A stretch of 64,000 nt of DNA from MSPOR6 sp964652195 (GCA_964652195.1 CAZZBB010000009.1:1-64000); one strand, 5' to 3'; shown: positions 28,005 to 36,745, counted from the first letter of the stretch. Notes: generated by a model not told the origin, from the letters alone. Numbers and translations are program-made.

Positions 28005-29948
28005 ATGCAAGATAATGAAAATAAGTCACATGAAAATGATAATGATGAACATCATCTGCCTGTGAATGGTGACAATGGTACAGAATCACATGATCACGAC
28101 CACGATCACGACCACGACCATGATCACGATCACGATCACGACCACGACCATAATCACGAAGAAAGTTTCATAAGTAAATATATTTTCTCACTTGACCACA
28201 AGATGATTGGGAAGCAATTCTTACTCTACGGTCTGATTATGTTCTTTGTAGGTGGTGGACTTGCCTTACTCTTTAGATGGCAACTTGCTTACCCAGAAAA
28301 ACCTGTTCCCATTATAGGTGCATCTCAACAGTATATAGATGATGGAGAAGTAGTCACCGCGGCTGATAGGATGTGGGAAAAGATCTTCGATTCCGATAAG
28401 GAAGAATGGCTTGAAGTTAACATGCCAAGTGGAGTCATTGAACCTGCGTTCTACAACATGCTCTTTACAATGCATGCCACCATTATGGTCTTTTTCGTTG
28501 TCGTGCCAATACTTGTGGGGGCATTTGGGAACTTCCTAATTCCACTGATGATTGGAACACGGGATATGGCGTTTCCTGTACTAAATATGCTCTCATTCTG
28601 GCTGGCTGTACTGGCAGCAGTTATAATGACGGCTGGCTTTTTTGTACCGGGAGGACATGCTGCAGCAGGTTGGACTGGATATGCACCGCTATCTGCTGAT
28701 CCGCAGTGGACAGGTGTTGATTGGGGGCAAAATCTATGGGCAATCAGCTTACTAATCCAAGGGTTTTCATCGTTAGTAGGATCGATAAACTATATTACTA
28801 CGGTAATTAATATGCGCGCACCAGGAATGACCTTTTTCCGGTTACCATTGGTGATATGGTCCTTATTTATCGTAGCAATCCTACTCCTACTCGCATTTCC
28901 CGTACTCTCTTCAGCATTAGCACTTCTAATCTTTGATAGACTTGCCGGAACCACGTTCTTCACTTCAACCGCTGAAGGTGGTGGTGACCCGCTACTGTGG
29001 CAACACCTATTCTGGTTCTTCGGACATCCAGAAGTATATATCCTTATTTTACCTGGAATGGGTATCGCGTCTGAGATACTTCCAGTCTTCTCACGCAAAC
29101 CAGTATTCGGATACCGTTCTATGGTGTATGCTATGATCGCCATCGCATTCTTGGGTTGGATAGTTTGGGGACACCATATGTTCCAGAGTGGTATGCAACC
29201 CGGATTGGGGGCATTCTTCATGACCACGACAATGCTAATTGCTGTACCTTCGGCTATTAAGACATTCAACTGGTTGGGTACGTTGTTCCGGGGTTCTATA
29301 CGCTTTACAACACCCATGCTACATGGGATTGCTTTCGTCTCAATGTTCGTAATTGGTGGATTGAGTGGTATTTATATGGCAAATACCCCCGTAGATATCT
29401 ATATTCATGACACCTACTACATTGTTGCTCACATTCACTATGTTGTTTTCGGTGGAAGTCTCTTTGCAATATTTGGTGGAATCATTTACTGGTTTCCAAA
29501 GATGTATGGACGGCATATGAATGATACCTTGTCTAAAATACACTTTTGGTTAACATTTATTTCCTTCAATTGTACCTTCTTCCCGATGCACATACTTGGC
29601 GTAGGAGGACACATGCGTCGGATTTCTAATCCAATGCAGTACGAGTTCTTACAAGACCTACAGGGTATTAACATCTTTATCACGATGAGTGCGTTTACTC
29701 TTGGCTTTGCACAACTTATACTCTTATACAACTTCTTCTGGAGTATGGCGCGTGGTAAGGTAGCAGAAAAGAATCCATGGAATGTAACTACATTGGAATG
29801 GGAGGCAACCACTCCTGTACCACATGGAAATTTTGCACAGATTCCCACTGTATACCGGGGTCCTTATGAATATAGTGTCCCTGGGGAAGAATCAGATTGG
29901 ATTCCACAAGCACAACCTGAACACGCACCCGCTACTGGTGGTGATTAG
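28005..29948 (+). CDS. ctaD: Cytochrome c oxidase subunit I with His-Asp repeat tail
   Basis: A 647-residue heme-copper oxidase catalytic subunit. Its A1-type D-channel/CuB motif is FWFFGHPEVYILILPG, with GHHMF following; heme ligands are seen in HDTYYIVAHIHYVVFGG. About 50 extra N-terminal residues precede the core and contain an uninterrupted run of His-Asp dipeptides (residues about 29-52, twelve His encoded by alternating CAC/CAT codons). Such a tail could bind copper or zinc. The insert between helices 1 and 2 (about 95-140) is acidic. Strong AAAGGAG ribosome binding site. Confidence 0.97.
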   Translation: MQDNENKSHENDNDEHHLPVNGDNGTESHDHDHDHDHDHDHDHDHDHDHNHEESFISKYIFSLDHKMIGKQFLLYGLIMFFVGGGLALLFRWQLAYPEKPVPIIGASQQYIDDGEVVTAADRMWEKIFDSDKEEWLEVNMPSGVIEPAFYNMLFTMHATIMVFFVVVPILVGAFGNFLIPLMIGTRDMAFPVLNMLSFWLAVLAAVIMTAGFFVPGGHAAAGWTGYAPLSADPQWTGVDWGQNLWAISLLIQGFSSLVGSINYITTVINMRAPGMTFFRLPLVIWSLFIVAILLLLAFPVLSSALALLIFDRLAGTTFFTSTAEGGGDPLLWQHLFWFFGHPEVYILILPGMGIASEILPVFSRKPVFGYRSMVYAMIAIAFLGWIVWGHHMFQSGMQPGLGAFFMTTTMLIAVPSAIKTFNWLGTLFRGSIRFTTPMLHGIAFVSMFVIGGLSGIYMANTPVDIYIHDTYYIVAHIHYVVFGGSLFAIFGGIIYWFPKMYGRHMNDTLSKIHFWLTFISFNCTFFPMHILGVGGHMRRISNPMQYEFLQDLQGINIFITMSAFTLGFAQLILLYNFFWSMARGKVAEKNPWNVTTLEWEATTPVPHGNFAQIPTVYRGPYEYSVPGEESDWIPQAQPEHAPATGGD

Positions 29949-29989
29949 TTGAACATGAGTCATAGGAAGATGTTCCTGCGGGATTCTGT

Positions 29990-30967
29990 ATGAATAACCA
30001 AATCCGTTATAGTCCCTGGTTACACAGGGTTGCTGTTCTGACCGCAGGAACAACCTTCCTATTGATTATTATAGGAGGAGTGGTTACAAGTACAGAGTCA
30101 GGTTTAGCTGTTCCAGATTGGCCAACTACCTTTGGGTATAACATGTTTCTCTACCCATTATCAGAAATGGTGGGAGGAATATTATATGAGCACAGCCATC
30201 GTTTGATGGGATCACTTGTTGGTTTGTTGACGATTTCCTTGTTGGTAATGTTATTAGCCATAGATACACGAAAGTGGTTGAAATGGCTTGGATTAGTAGC
30301 GCTGATCGCAGTAATAATACAAGGTGTTCTTGGTGGACTTCGAGTGACTGAACTCAGCATTACTTTAGCAATTTTACATGCCTGTTTGGCTCAAGCATTT
30401 TTCGCATTATTGTGCGGAATTAGTTGGTTTACATCACGCAAATGGTTTACAAACACTAAACAAACAGATGGTGTAGATAATAGCCAAAATACAAAGAGAT
30501 TACAAAGATTAAGTCTACTAACAACTTGTCTCATATATATTCAACTGATATTCGGAGCATTGTTACGACATATTGGGAGTAAATTAAGTTCAACACTTCT
30601 TTTATATATTTTAATAGGTATACATATACTTTTTGCACTATTGATTACGCTTCATATTTTTTTGTTTATCAGAAGATTTTTTAGTGATGCGAATGAATCA
30701 CATGAAATTAGCGGGAGATTACCTTTAGTCTTACTTGGGTTAGTAGGAATACAGATTATCCTCGGTATTGGTGCCTATCTAACAAGACTAACATTTATTG
30801 GAGAAACAATATCTACTGTTCTAACAGATATTATTACTACATCCCATGTCGCTGTGGGTGCACTGATGTTGGTGAGTAGTTTTGTTATGACATTAAGATT
30901 ATATCGGTCAAAATTATCTACAATACCTGTAGAAACCACAATTGGTAATACATTGGTCACAGAGTAA
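29990..30967 (+). CDS. ctaA: Heme A synthase (COX15/CtaA)
   Basis: A 325-residue membrane protein with eight helices. It has the family signature TSTESGLAVPDWPTTFG near 31-47, EHSHRLMGSLVG near 64-75, and further His in LHACLAQ, LLRHIGS, GIHILFALLITLH and TSHVAVGAL. It oxidises the heme O methyl group to make heme A for the adjacent oxidase. Its stop is just ahead of ctaB, implying cotranscription. Confidence 0.95.
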   Translation: MNNQIRYSPWLHRVAVLTAGTTFLLIIIGGVVTSTESGLAVPDWPTTFGYNMFLYPLSEMVGGILYEHSHRLMGSLVGLLTISLLVMLLAIDTRKWLKWLGLVALIAVIIQGVLGGLRVTELSITLAILHACLAQAFFALLCGISWFTSRKWFTNTKQTDGVDNSQNTKRLQRLSLLTTCLIYIQLIFGALLRHIGSKLSSTLLLYILIGIHILFALLITLHIFLFIRRFFSDANESHEISGRLPLVLLGLVGIQIILGIGAYLTRLTFIGETISTVLTDIITTSHVAVGALMLVSSFVMTLRLYRSKLSTIPVETTIGNTLVTE

Positions 30968-30968
30968 A

Positions 30969-31892
30969 ATGCGTTCTACAACAGTTACATTACCTGACAC
31001 AGATAATATAAAATCCTCGACGAAATCCTCTGTATTTGCTAAAAGAGTTGAGGATTATATTGAACTCATTAAACCCAGAATGGTAGTAATGATACTGATT
31101 ACTACTGCTGCAGGATACTATCTTGGTTCACAATACACTGTGGATTGGTTGATGTTTCTACATACCCTTATCGGTTCAGCGTTAACTGCCGCTGGTGTCT
31201 TAGGACTAAATCAATATCTCGAACGTGATATTGATTCTCAGATGAAACGAACACAGGAGAGACCTATTCCCGCAGGAAGAATATTTCCTATGCAGGCACT
31301 TTTGTTCTGTACCGTTCTCACTGTAGGCGGAATGTTATATCTAACGTTCATTGTTAATCCAATAAGTGGATTTGTCATTTCGCTTATAGTCGTCAGTTAT
31401 CTGTTTTTATATACACCCTTAAAACAAAAAACATCTCTATGTACACTTATCGGAGCGTTTCCAGGGGCATTACCCCCTGTCGTAGGATGGGTTGCAGCAC
31501 AAGGTAGAGTTTCGGGGCAAGCATGGGTCTTATTTGCCATACTATTCTTGTGGCAATTGCCACATTCACTTGCAATAGCATACATATACCGCGAAGACTA
31601 TGCAAATGCAGGTCTAAAGTTGTTACCAGTCATTCATCCTGATGGTGAAAGTACTCGAAGGCAAATAGTAGTAAACTGTCTTGCCCTTTTCGGTATAGGA
31701 TTACTTCCTACAATGTTTAGCATTTCAGGAGGGGGCTATTTTCTTGCTGCACTACTCATCGGCGGAATGTTTCTTGTTAGTGGAATTTATCTACAGAAAA
31801 CGCATTCTTTGAAGGCTGCACGTTATGTCCTGTATGCATCACTTATCCATCTACCACTACTTTTTATAGCTATGGTAATTGATAAATTATAG
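30969..31892 (+). CDS. ctaB: Protoheme IX farnesyltransferase (heme O synthase)
   Basis: The start is ATG 30969, right after the ctaA stop; an upstream TTG at 30942 would overlap ctaA and is less likely. The 307-residue UbiA-family enzyme has the diphosphate-binding motif NQYLERDIDSQMKRTQERPI near 90-109 and a second acidic segment, YREDYANAGLKLLPV. It converts heme B to heme O, feeding CtaA. Nine membrane helices are expected. Confidence 0.95.
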   Translation: MRSTTVTLPDTDNIKSSTKSSVFAKRVEDYIELIKPRMVVMILITTAAGYYLGSQYTVDWLMFLHTLIGSALTAAGVLGLNQYLERDIDSQMKRTQERPIPAGRIFPMQALLFCTVLTVGGMLYLTFIVNPISGFVISLIVVSYLFLYTPLKQKTSLCTLIGAFPGALPPVVGWVAAQGRVSGQAWVLFAILFLWQLPHSLAIAYIYREDYANAGLKLLPVIHPDGESTRRQIVVNCLALFGIGLLPTMFSISGGGYFLAALLIGGMFLVSGIYLQKTHSLKAARYVLYASLIHLPLLFIAMVIDKL

Positions 31893-31914
31893 ACTTCCTT
31901 CTTGAGGTAAATTC

Positions 31915-32187
31915 GTGCAAAGAGATAAGCGTGTAGGAAATTTGAAGTTGGGGTTAGCATTGGGACTTCTGTTCATTGTATTATTCGCGTTTGCAACATT
32001 ATGGATTATTCTACAGGTAGATGTTCCACCTCTTATAAAGACAATTGTTTCTTGGGTTACATATATTGTCGCAGGGAGTATTGGGATCTATCTAATTGGA
32101 TCTTCAATTATAATGTTTATCACTGCAATAGTTAAGGCAATTATCTTAAAAATAAAGAGACTAACTGGAAAAGATGAATCATACTGA
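31915..32187 (+). CDS. Small membrane protein in oxidase cluster, unknown
   Basis: A 90-residue protein with two membrane helices (about 13-33 and 41-75) and a basic C-terminus. GTG start behind GAGG. It overlaps the following subunit III-like gene by 14 bases, which suggests translational coupling. I do not recognise the family; position implies an accessory or assembly role for the oxidase. Confidence 0.7.
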   Translation: MQRDKRVGNLKLGLALGLLFIVLFAFATLWIILQVDVPPLIKTIVSWVTYIVAGSIGIYLIGSSIIMFITAIVKAIILKIKRLTGKDESY

Positions 32188-32764
32188 CATTGAAATAGCT
32201 GAAAATCAACCATTGAGTAATGCTAAATTAGCAATTTTTATCTTACTCGGTGCTGAAACGATGTTATTTGTAGGTTTGATTGGTGCTTTTCTTGTATTTC
32301 GCATGGGGAGTGTGACTTGGCCACCCATATCACACGCTGAAATAAACCTTCCACGATTGATCACTGGGATAAACACCCTCTTGTTGATAATTAGTGGATT
32401 TACAATGTTTCAGGCGTTGCGTGCTATACAGAAGAATAGAATTATACAACTCCGAGATATGTTGATTTTCACTGGAGTATTAGGTTTGCTCTTCTTAGGG
32501 ATTCAAGGATGGGAATGGATTCAACTAATCCGTAAAGGATTGACATTGCAATCAGGTATATATGGCGGAATCTTCTATGTACTGATTGGGTGTCATGCAG
32601 TCCATGTATTAGGAGCTGTCATCTGGTTAACGATAGTTACTGGAAAGGCTATAACATTAAAGTATTCTAACACACATCATACTGGGGTAGAAACCTGTAC
32701 GATTTATTGGATTTATGTTGTCGCTCTTTGGCCAATTCTCTATATATTAGTATATCTGACATAG
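32174..32764 (+). CDS. Cytochrome c oxidase subunit III-like protein, copy 1
   Basis: A 196-residue membrane protein with five helices and the heme-copper oxidase subunit III pattern: KLAIFILLGAETMLFVGLIGAFLVFR near 17-42, GIQGWEWIQLIRKGLTL near 112-128, IGCHAVHVLGAVIWL near 144-158 and TCTIYWIYVVALWPILYIL near 174-192. It is shorter and more divergent than the second subunit III gene at 34801. It overlaps the preceding small gene. Confidence 0.85.
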   Translation: MNHTDIEIAENQPLSNAKLAIFILLGAETMLFVGLIGAFLVFRMGSVTWPPISHAEINLPRLITGINTLLLIISGFTMFQALRAIQKNRIIQLRDMLIFTGVLGLLFLGIQGWEWIQLIRKGLTLQSGIYGGIFYVLIGCHAVHVLGAVIWLTIVTGKAITLKYSNTHHTGVETCTIYWIYVVALWPILYILVYLT

Positions 32765-32773
32765 GGTAAATGT

Positions 32774-33001
32774 ATGTTACAAAAAAGTCTTCTATGGATA
32801 ATCCTTCTTGGGTTTGTTATTGTGGCAATTCCCATTTCAATTGAGGCATGTCCTGCTTGTAAAGAATTAGATGAACCAATTGCAGAGGGTTTTAATTGGA
32901 GTGTTCTTTTTATGATGGCTATGCCATTTACTGTATTCGGTGTAGTAGGTGGTACTGTATTTTATCACTTCAAACGCGCTACCCCTAACAAGGATGTTTA
33001 A
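32774..33001 (+). CDS. Small exported CPAC membrane protein
   Basis: A 75-residue protein. A signal-like helix (about 5-24) is followed by EACPACKELDEP, a CxxC motif, then a second membrane helix (about 40-64). The CxxC pair lies where it could bind copper or exchange thiols at the outer face of the membrane. It sits between the first subunit III-like gene and the methyltransferase. I infer an oxidase assembly role; the family has no name I can give. Confidence 0.75.
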   Translation: MLQKSLLWIILLGFVIVAIPISIEACPACKELDEPIAEGFNWSVLFMMAMPFTVFGVVGGTVFYHFKRATPNKDV

Positions 33002-33022
33002 ACTATTTCATTGAAGGAAAAT

Positions 33023-33910
33023 ATGTCAAGCGATGCTATAATAAATAATAGCTTTGACTCTTGGGTGCAGTGTATTGACTGTCGAAAAGGAATGGCTAAG
33101 ATGGCATCGCAAAGTGTTTCTCTAATCCTAACTGATCCTCCATATTTCCTTGATGGAATGGATGACAATTGGGATACAAATCGAATCAAATCAAGATTGA
33201 AAAAAGGGGTAATCGGTGGAATCCCAGTAGGGATGAAATTTGATCGAGCACAAGGACATAATCTATATAGGTTTTTGAAACCTGTCGCAGAACAATGGTG
33301 TCGAATAATAAAACCGGGGGGATTTGTTCTCTGTTTTTCACATCCAAGACTCTCACATCGTTCTGCACTTGCTATAGAGGATGCAGGTTTTGAAATAAGA
33401 GATATGTTGGCATGGCGATATGAAGGACAAGCAAAAGCATTTACACAAGACCATTTCGTAAGAAAAAGCAAGTTACCAGAGGATGAAAAGGAGAAAATAA
33501 TTAAGGCATTAGGGGGTAGGAAAACACCGCAACTCAAGCCACAAATGGAACTTATAATTCTCGCACAGTCACCTCGGGAAGGTACATTCGTTGACAATTG
33601 GCTGCAGTATCAAACAGGACTTATAGATGTATCTGACCCAATTGTAGAAAACGACAGATTCCCTGGAACTGTGATACCTGTTTCGAAACCGCGAGAAAAG
33701 TTTGGACACATCGCAGCAAAACCTGTTCCCTTGCTCCGGCATTTAGTAAGGATATTTTCCGCTGAGGAGGCACTCGTTTGTGATCCATTCGCAGGTTCAG
33801 GTTCTACTGGTATCGCCGCACGTTTGGAAGGACGAGACTTTATTGGATTTGAGATTGATAGTGAAATTGCAGCAATTGCCGATGAACGAGTTGAAATCGG
33901 AACACATTAG
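33023..33910 (+). CDS. DNA methyltransferase (N4-cytosine/N6-adenine, beta-class order)
   Basis: The start is ATG 33023, after GAAGGA; an upstream TTG at 33011 is in frame. The 295-residue enzyme has the catalytic motif TDPPYF near residue 38 and the SAM-binding motif CDPFAGSGSTG near 253-262. Catalytic motif first and FxGxG last is the beta-class order. Between them lies a short target-recognition region (about 145-185). No restriction endonuclease is adjacent, so it looks like an orphan. It interrupts the cytochrome oxidase genes together with a repeat island, which hints at insertion. Confidence 0.93.
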   Translation: MSSDAIINNSFDSWVQCIDCRKGMAKMASQSVSLILTDPPYFLDGMDDNWDTNRIKSRLKKGVIGGIPVGMKFDRAQGHNLYRFLKPVAEQWCRIIKPGGFVLCFSHPRLSHRSALAIEDAGFEIRDMLAWRYEGQAKAFTQDHFVRKSKLPEDEKEKIIKALGGRKTPQLKPQMELIILAQSPREGTFVDNWLQYQTGLIDVSDPIVENDRFPGTVIPVSKPREKFGHIAAKPVPLLRHLVRIFSAEEALVCDPFAGSGSTGIAARLEGRDFIGFEIDSEIAAIADERVEIGTH

Positions 33911-33961
33911 CAAATCGCCACTGCAAATTACATACTCACTTGGTTAGTTTTTAACAGTATT

Positions 33962-34030
33962 TAGTTTAATTGGAATGCAATTTCTAAATGAAAATATCTC
34001 TCTATTGTAGCATATACTACCCAACCAAAT
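33962..34030. repeat. MITE-like element fragment
   Basis: GCAATTTCTAAATGAAAATA followed by TCTCT matches the left end of the family seen at about 166, 34617 and, inverted, 63295-63327. Only one end is recognisable here. Confidence 0.5.
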
Positions 34031-34441
34031 GCTGATTACAAACTTTTTTCAATAAAATTGAAAATAAATTGAAGAAAATATCAATAGCTAACAACTAACA
34101 TTACCAAGAGCTGCTTTTTTAGTACACACTTCAAGAAAATTGATTTAAAATATTTAGATGATATGAGTAAATCCTACTTCAAAACCTTAACTTTTATGGG
34201 AAGTATATAATTAGAGAATTAATGATGACTATCTATAAAAACGATCCTAAATACAAAATATTATTTATGGCAAAAATCGCCCATATTTGGAAGTATTATA
34301 TAGGTCGAAATTGTCAAAATCAGCAAGGACAACAAAAACACAAAATCACACTTTTTGCAAATTCTTATAAAGTTAATTCAAAGTGGTGTAAAGTCAGTCT
34401 ATAACAGAGGTTAGAGGGGTAATTTACACCAATTTCAATGT

Positions 34442-34666
34442 CACACAATGTGTCAAAAAGTGTAACTTTTTCCCTTTTTCGTCACTTTTCGACGCATAGA
34501 GAAAATCAACATTTTCACCATTTTTCAGTGGGGAATTTAGGATTAAAGGTCTGTTTTTGCACCTTATTAGGTTGTCTGTATATTAGGATTAAATGTTCAA
34601 TTTACGACTATGAGTTCTAATACAATTTCTAAATGAAAATGTCTCTTTTTTCTTCCTAACCTTTAG
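34442..34666. repeat. Dispersed repeat, copy 2
   Basis: This is the partner of positions 1-210 in the same orientation, about 34 kb apart. It begins with the same CACACAATGTGTCAAAAAGT and keeps the internal GGGAATTTAGGATTAAAGG block and the TTTCTAAATGAAAAT end motif. The intervening bases differ by scattered substitutions, so the copies are old or belong to a larger family. Confidence 0.8.
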
Positions 34667-34700
34667 GTTAGGCAGTATCACATAACCTTTAGGTTGTGCA
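34655..34700. repeat. Two CCTTTAGGTT-type hairpins
   Basis: CCTAACC-TTTA-GGTTAGG (34655-34672) and a second hairpin CATAACC-TTTA-GGTTGTG (34681-34698, one G-T pair) stand in tandem. Both share the loop TTTA and the core AACCTTTAGGTT. They resemble the small stem-loops common in repeat-rich bacterial intergenes. Confidence 0.6.
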
Positions 34701-34800
34701 GAATGAGATGACATCCTACATGAACCTGTAATACGACATCATTTCTTAGAAATGGTATAATAATGCACAGAAATAAAATAAAGAAAAGGAGTAAAGTATA

Positions 34801-35451
34801 GTGGAAGAAGCTACTACTTTAGATCATTCTGAAGACGTATACGAACCATCGCTTACACCTGATAGTCTTGGTAAACTCGGGATGTGGATCTTCTTAATTG
34901 GGGATACTATGTCATTTGGAGCTTTACTTGCAGCTTATGCTGCAATCCGTGCTGGAGCAGGCGTAATTGGATGGGTTCCTCCAAGTGATATACTCGGAAT
35001 TAACCTAACTGCTGGTATGACATTCTTACTTATATGTAGTAGTGTCACAATGGTAAAAGCATTAGAATCAATTCAAAAAGGCAATGTATCAAGGATGTGT
35101 ACCTTCCTTGGATTTACGATTCTTGGAGGTGTTGTATTCCTTGGATTACAAGCCTATGAATGGTACCATTTAATTACGCACGGTTTGACACTCACTGGAT
35201 TGCCAGAACACAGCATTTCAGGTGGTGTAATCAGTGGATCAACCCTGTTTGGACCTACTTTTTATGCAATCACTGGATTTCACGGACTACATGTAACTGG
35301 AGGAGTAATTTATCTGATAGTTATTCTTATACACGGATTACGTGGTAGATATACTGCAGATTTTTACCATGAAGTCGAAATCGTAGGTCTATATTGGCAC
35401 TTTGTTGACCTTATTTGGATTATGGTTTTCACTTTTATCTATCTATTGTAG
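34801..35451 (+). CDS. ctaE: Cytochrome c oxidase subunit III, copy 2
   Basis: A 216-residue subunit III with GTG start after AAAGGAG. Features: LGMWIFLIGDTMSFGALLAAYAAIRAG-type first helices, LGLQAYEWYHLITHGLTL near 118-135, GFHGLHVTGGVIYLIVIL near 160-177 and HEVEIVGLYWHFVDLIWIMVF near 190-210. These match the family better than the copy at 32174. It is followed directly by subunit IV and SCO. The two subunit III genes may serve different assemblies, or one may be a CyoC-like accessory. Confidence 0.93.
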   Translation: MEEATTLDHSEDVYEPSLTPDSLGKLGMWIFLIGDTMSFGALLAAYAAIRAGAGVIGWVPPSDILGINLTAGMTFLLICSSVTMVKALESIQKGNVSRMCTFLGFTILGGVVFLGLQAYEWYHLITHGLTLTGLPEHSISGGVISGSTLFGPTFYAITGFHGLHVTGGVIYLIVILIHGLRGRYTADFYHEVEIVGLYWHFVDLIWIMVFTFIYLL

Positions 35452-35463
35452 GAGGAAGCGATT

Positions 35464-35802
35464 ATGGCTCAAGATGGACACGACAAACATCCAAGATATT
35501 TTTTGATTTTTTTATGGTTGGCAGTGCTAACTGCTATTGAGATTGGAGTAGCCATTCCTGAATACTCTGTTGTTCTCAAAGCTATACTCCTTATCGGATT
35601 AGCTTGTGGGAAGGCATATTTGGTTGCAGCCTATTTTATGCATTTGAAACTCGAGAAACGTACATTAGCAGCAATTGTAATTACACCATTTCTTATCTGT
35701 GTCTTTTTGGTGATTATGTTAATACCAGATTTAACATCAGATTCACGACATGAGGGTGTTGAAAAACCCCCAGCAGAAGTAGTAAATACATCCGATCACT
35801 AA
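35464..35802 (+). CDS. Cytochrome c oxidase subunit IV (prokaryotic type)
   Basis: A 112-residue protein with three membrane helices. The segments HPRYFLIFLWLAVLTAIEIGVA, GLACGKAYLVAAYFMHLKLEK and FLICVFLVIMLIPD match the bacterial subunit IV family, whose hallmark is AYFMHLK. It has an AGGAGG ribosome binding site 12 bases after subunit III. It probably stabilises the oxidase. Confidence 0.92.
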   Translation: MAQDGHDKHPRYFLIFLWLAVLTAIEIGVAIPEYSVVLKAILLIGLACGKAYLVAAYFMHLKLEKRTLAAIVITPFLICVFLVIMLIPDLTSDSRHEGVEKPPAEVVNTSDH

Positions 35803-35834
35803 GATCAAATTAAAACCTATTCTATAGGTAGGCA

Positions 35835-36485
35835 ATGATGGATAATCCTATCGAAAACCCTAATCAGGAGCCACATAGAATCGAAAAAAGTTCTATTCCT
35901 TGGATAGTATTAGGGGTGGTTATTCTTTGTGTTGCAGGAATTACACTTTGGTCATCTGTAAACTCAAATGATAAACCACCTGAACCTACTCCATTGGTAA
36001 GTGTGCCTGATTTCAGTCTAACAAATCAACAAGGTATGTCGTTTGGTATATCTGATTTGGATGGAAAATTATGGGTTGTCGATTTTATCTTTACTAATTG
36101 TCCAACAATTTGTCCAATTATGACACAAGAAATGGCAGAACTGCAGACAGAAATTGAAAACGATAAGGTCATTTTTGTGTCTATCACTGTTGACCCGGAA
36201 CGCGATACACCGCAAGTTCTTTCTCAATATGCATTAGATTATCGAGCAAAACAAGATAATTGGCACTTCCTAACGGGAGATAAGGAACAGATTTACAATT
36301 TAGCTAATAAAGGTTTTAAATTACCTGCTGCATATCATGAAGGTGTATTTCCACATAGTAGAAAATTCGTTGTCATAAAACCCGATAGAACAATACATGA
36401 CTACTATGATAGTCGCAGTGAAGCTGCTATGCAGAAAATACGAAAGGACATAAAGCAACTACTCAAGAATGAGGAAAATAACTGA
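35835..36485 (+). CDS. SCO1/SenC-family copper chaperone
   Basis: A 216-residue thioredoxin-fold protein with one N-terminal membrane helix (about 22-42). It carries the copper motif C89-P-T-I-C93 in FTNCPTICPIM and the distal His in VFPHSRKFVV. SCO proteins deliver copper to CuA of subunit II or act as thiol reductases for it. Placement after subunits III and IV fits. The stop TGA (36483-36485) overlaps the proposed CTG start of the next gene. Confidence 0.95.
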   Translation: MMDNPIENPNQEPHRIEKSSIPWIVLGVVILCVAGITLWSSVNSNDKPPEPTPLVSVPDFSLTNQQGMSFGISDLDGKLWVVDFIFTNCPTICPIMTQEMAELQTEIENDKVIFVSITVDPERDTPQVLSQYALDYRAKQDNWHFLTGDKEQIYNLANKGFKLPAAYHEGVFPHSRKFVVIKPDRTIHDYYDSRSEAAMQKIRKDIKQLLKNEENN

Positions 36486-36745
36486 ACCTTATAATCTCTA
36501 TTCTTGCTTTTCTGATACATTTTCCTTTCGGATTTTATCGTGTTCGATATAGAAAGTTCAGTCGTCCTTGGGGTAGATGCTTATATATCCCAATAGTTCT
36601 AAACTTTGTAGTACGTCGTTTTATTCTTCAATGGCATTGGCAGACAGCATTAGTGTATTTATGGCCAGCTACATTACTCGCACATATCATTGGAACATGG
36701 ATTGGCTATCACTATAAACCGTGTAATGATATGAAAACAGAGTAG
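36482..36745 (+). CDS. Small membrane protein with probable CTG start
   Basis: An open frame of 87 residues with no ATG, GTG or TTG near its beginning. CTG at 36482 overlaps the SCO stop (CTGA), and GAGGA at 36471-36475 sits 6 bases before it, so a CTG start is the best reading. The product has a helix (LIISILAFLIHFPFGFY), a basic stretch (RVRYRKFSRPWGR), helices near 28-42 and 50-70, and a Cys-containing tail. Amino-acid composition is that of a real membrane protein. I take it as a conserved oxidase-cluster protein of unknown role. An ATA or ATT start is the alternative. Confidence 0.65.
   Translation: MNLIISILAFLIHFPFGFYRVRYRKFSRPWGRCLYIPIVLNFVVRRFILQWHWQTALVYLWPATLLAHIIGTWIGYHYKPCNDMKTE

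Larger units (their letters stand above)
33911..34800. other. Repeat-bearing gene desert inside the oxidase cluster
   Basis: These 890 AT-rich bases contain no convincing gene; short frames at 34222-34404 and 34438-34620 have no family features and the second lies inside a repeat. They hold a MITE-like end (about 33962-34030), the dispersed repeat at 34442-34666 and two GGTT-type hairpins. TATAAT at about 34761 lies in the right end of the MITE-like element, about 40 bases before the next gene, and could act as a -10. Confidence 0.6.

Noticed and set aside
28088..28160. His-Asp run as a sequencing or assembly artefact
   Set aside because: Codons vary irregularly between CAC/CAT and GAC/GAT, so it is not a simple DNA repeat, and the frame stays open into a strong subunit I.
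34222..34404. 60-codon open frame in the repeat island
   Set aside because: No ribosome binding site, no family features and AT-rich sequence; likely chance.
34438..34620. 60-codon open frame inside the dispersed repeat
   Set aside because: It lies wholly in the repeat and is not kept open in the copy at 1-210.
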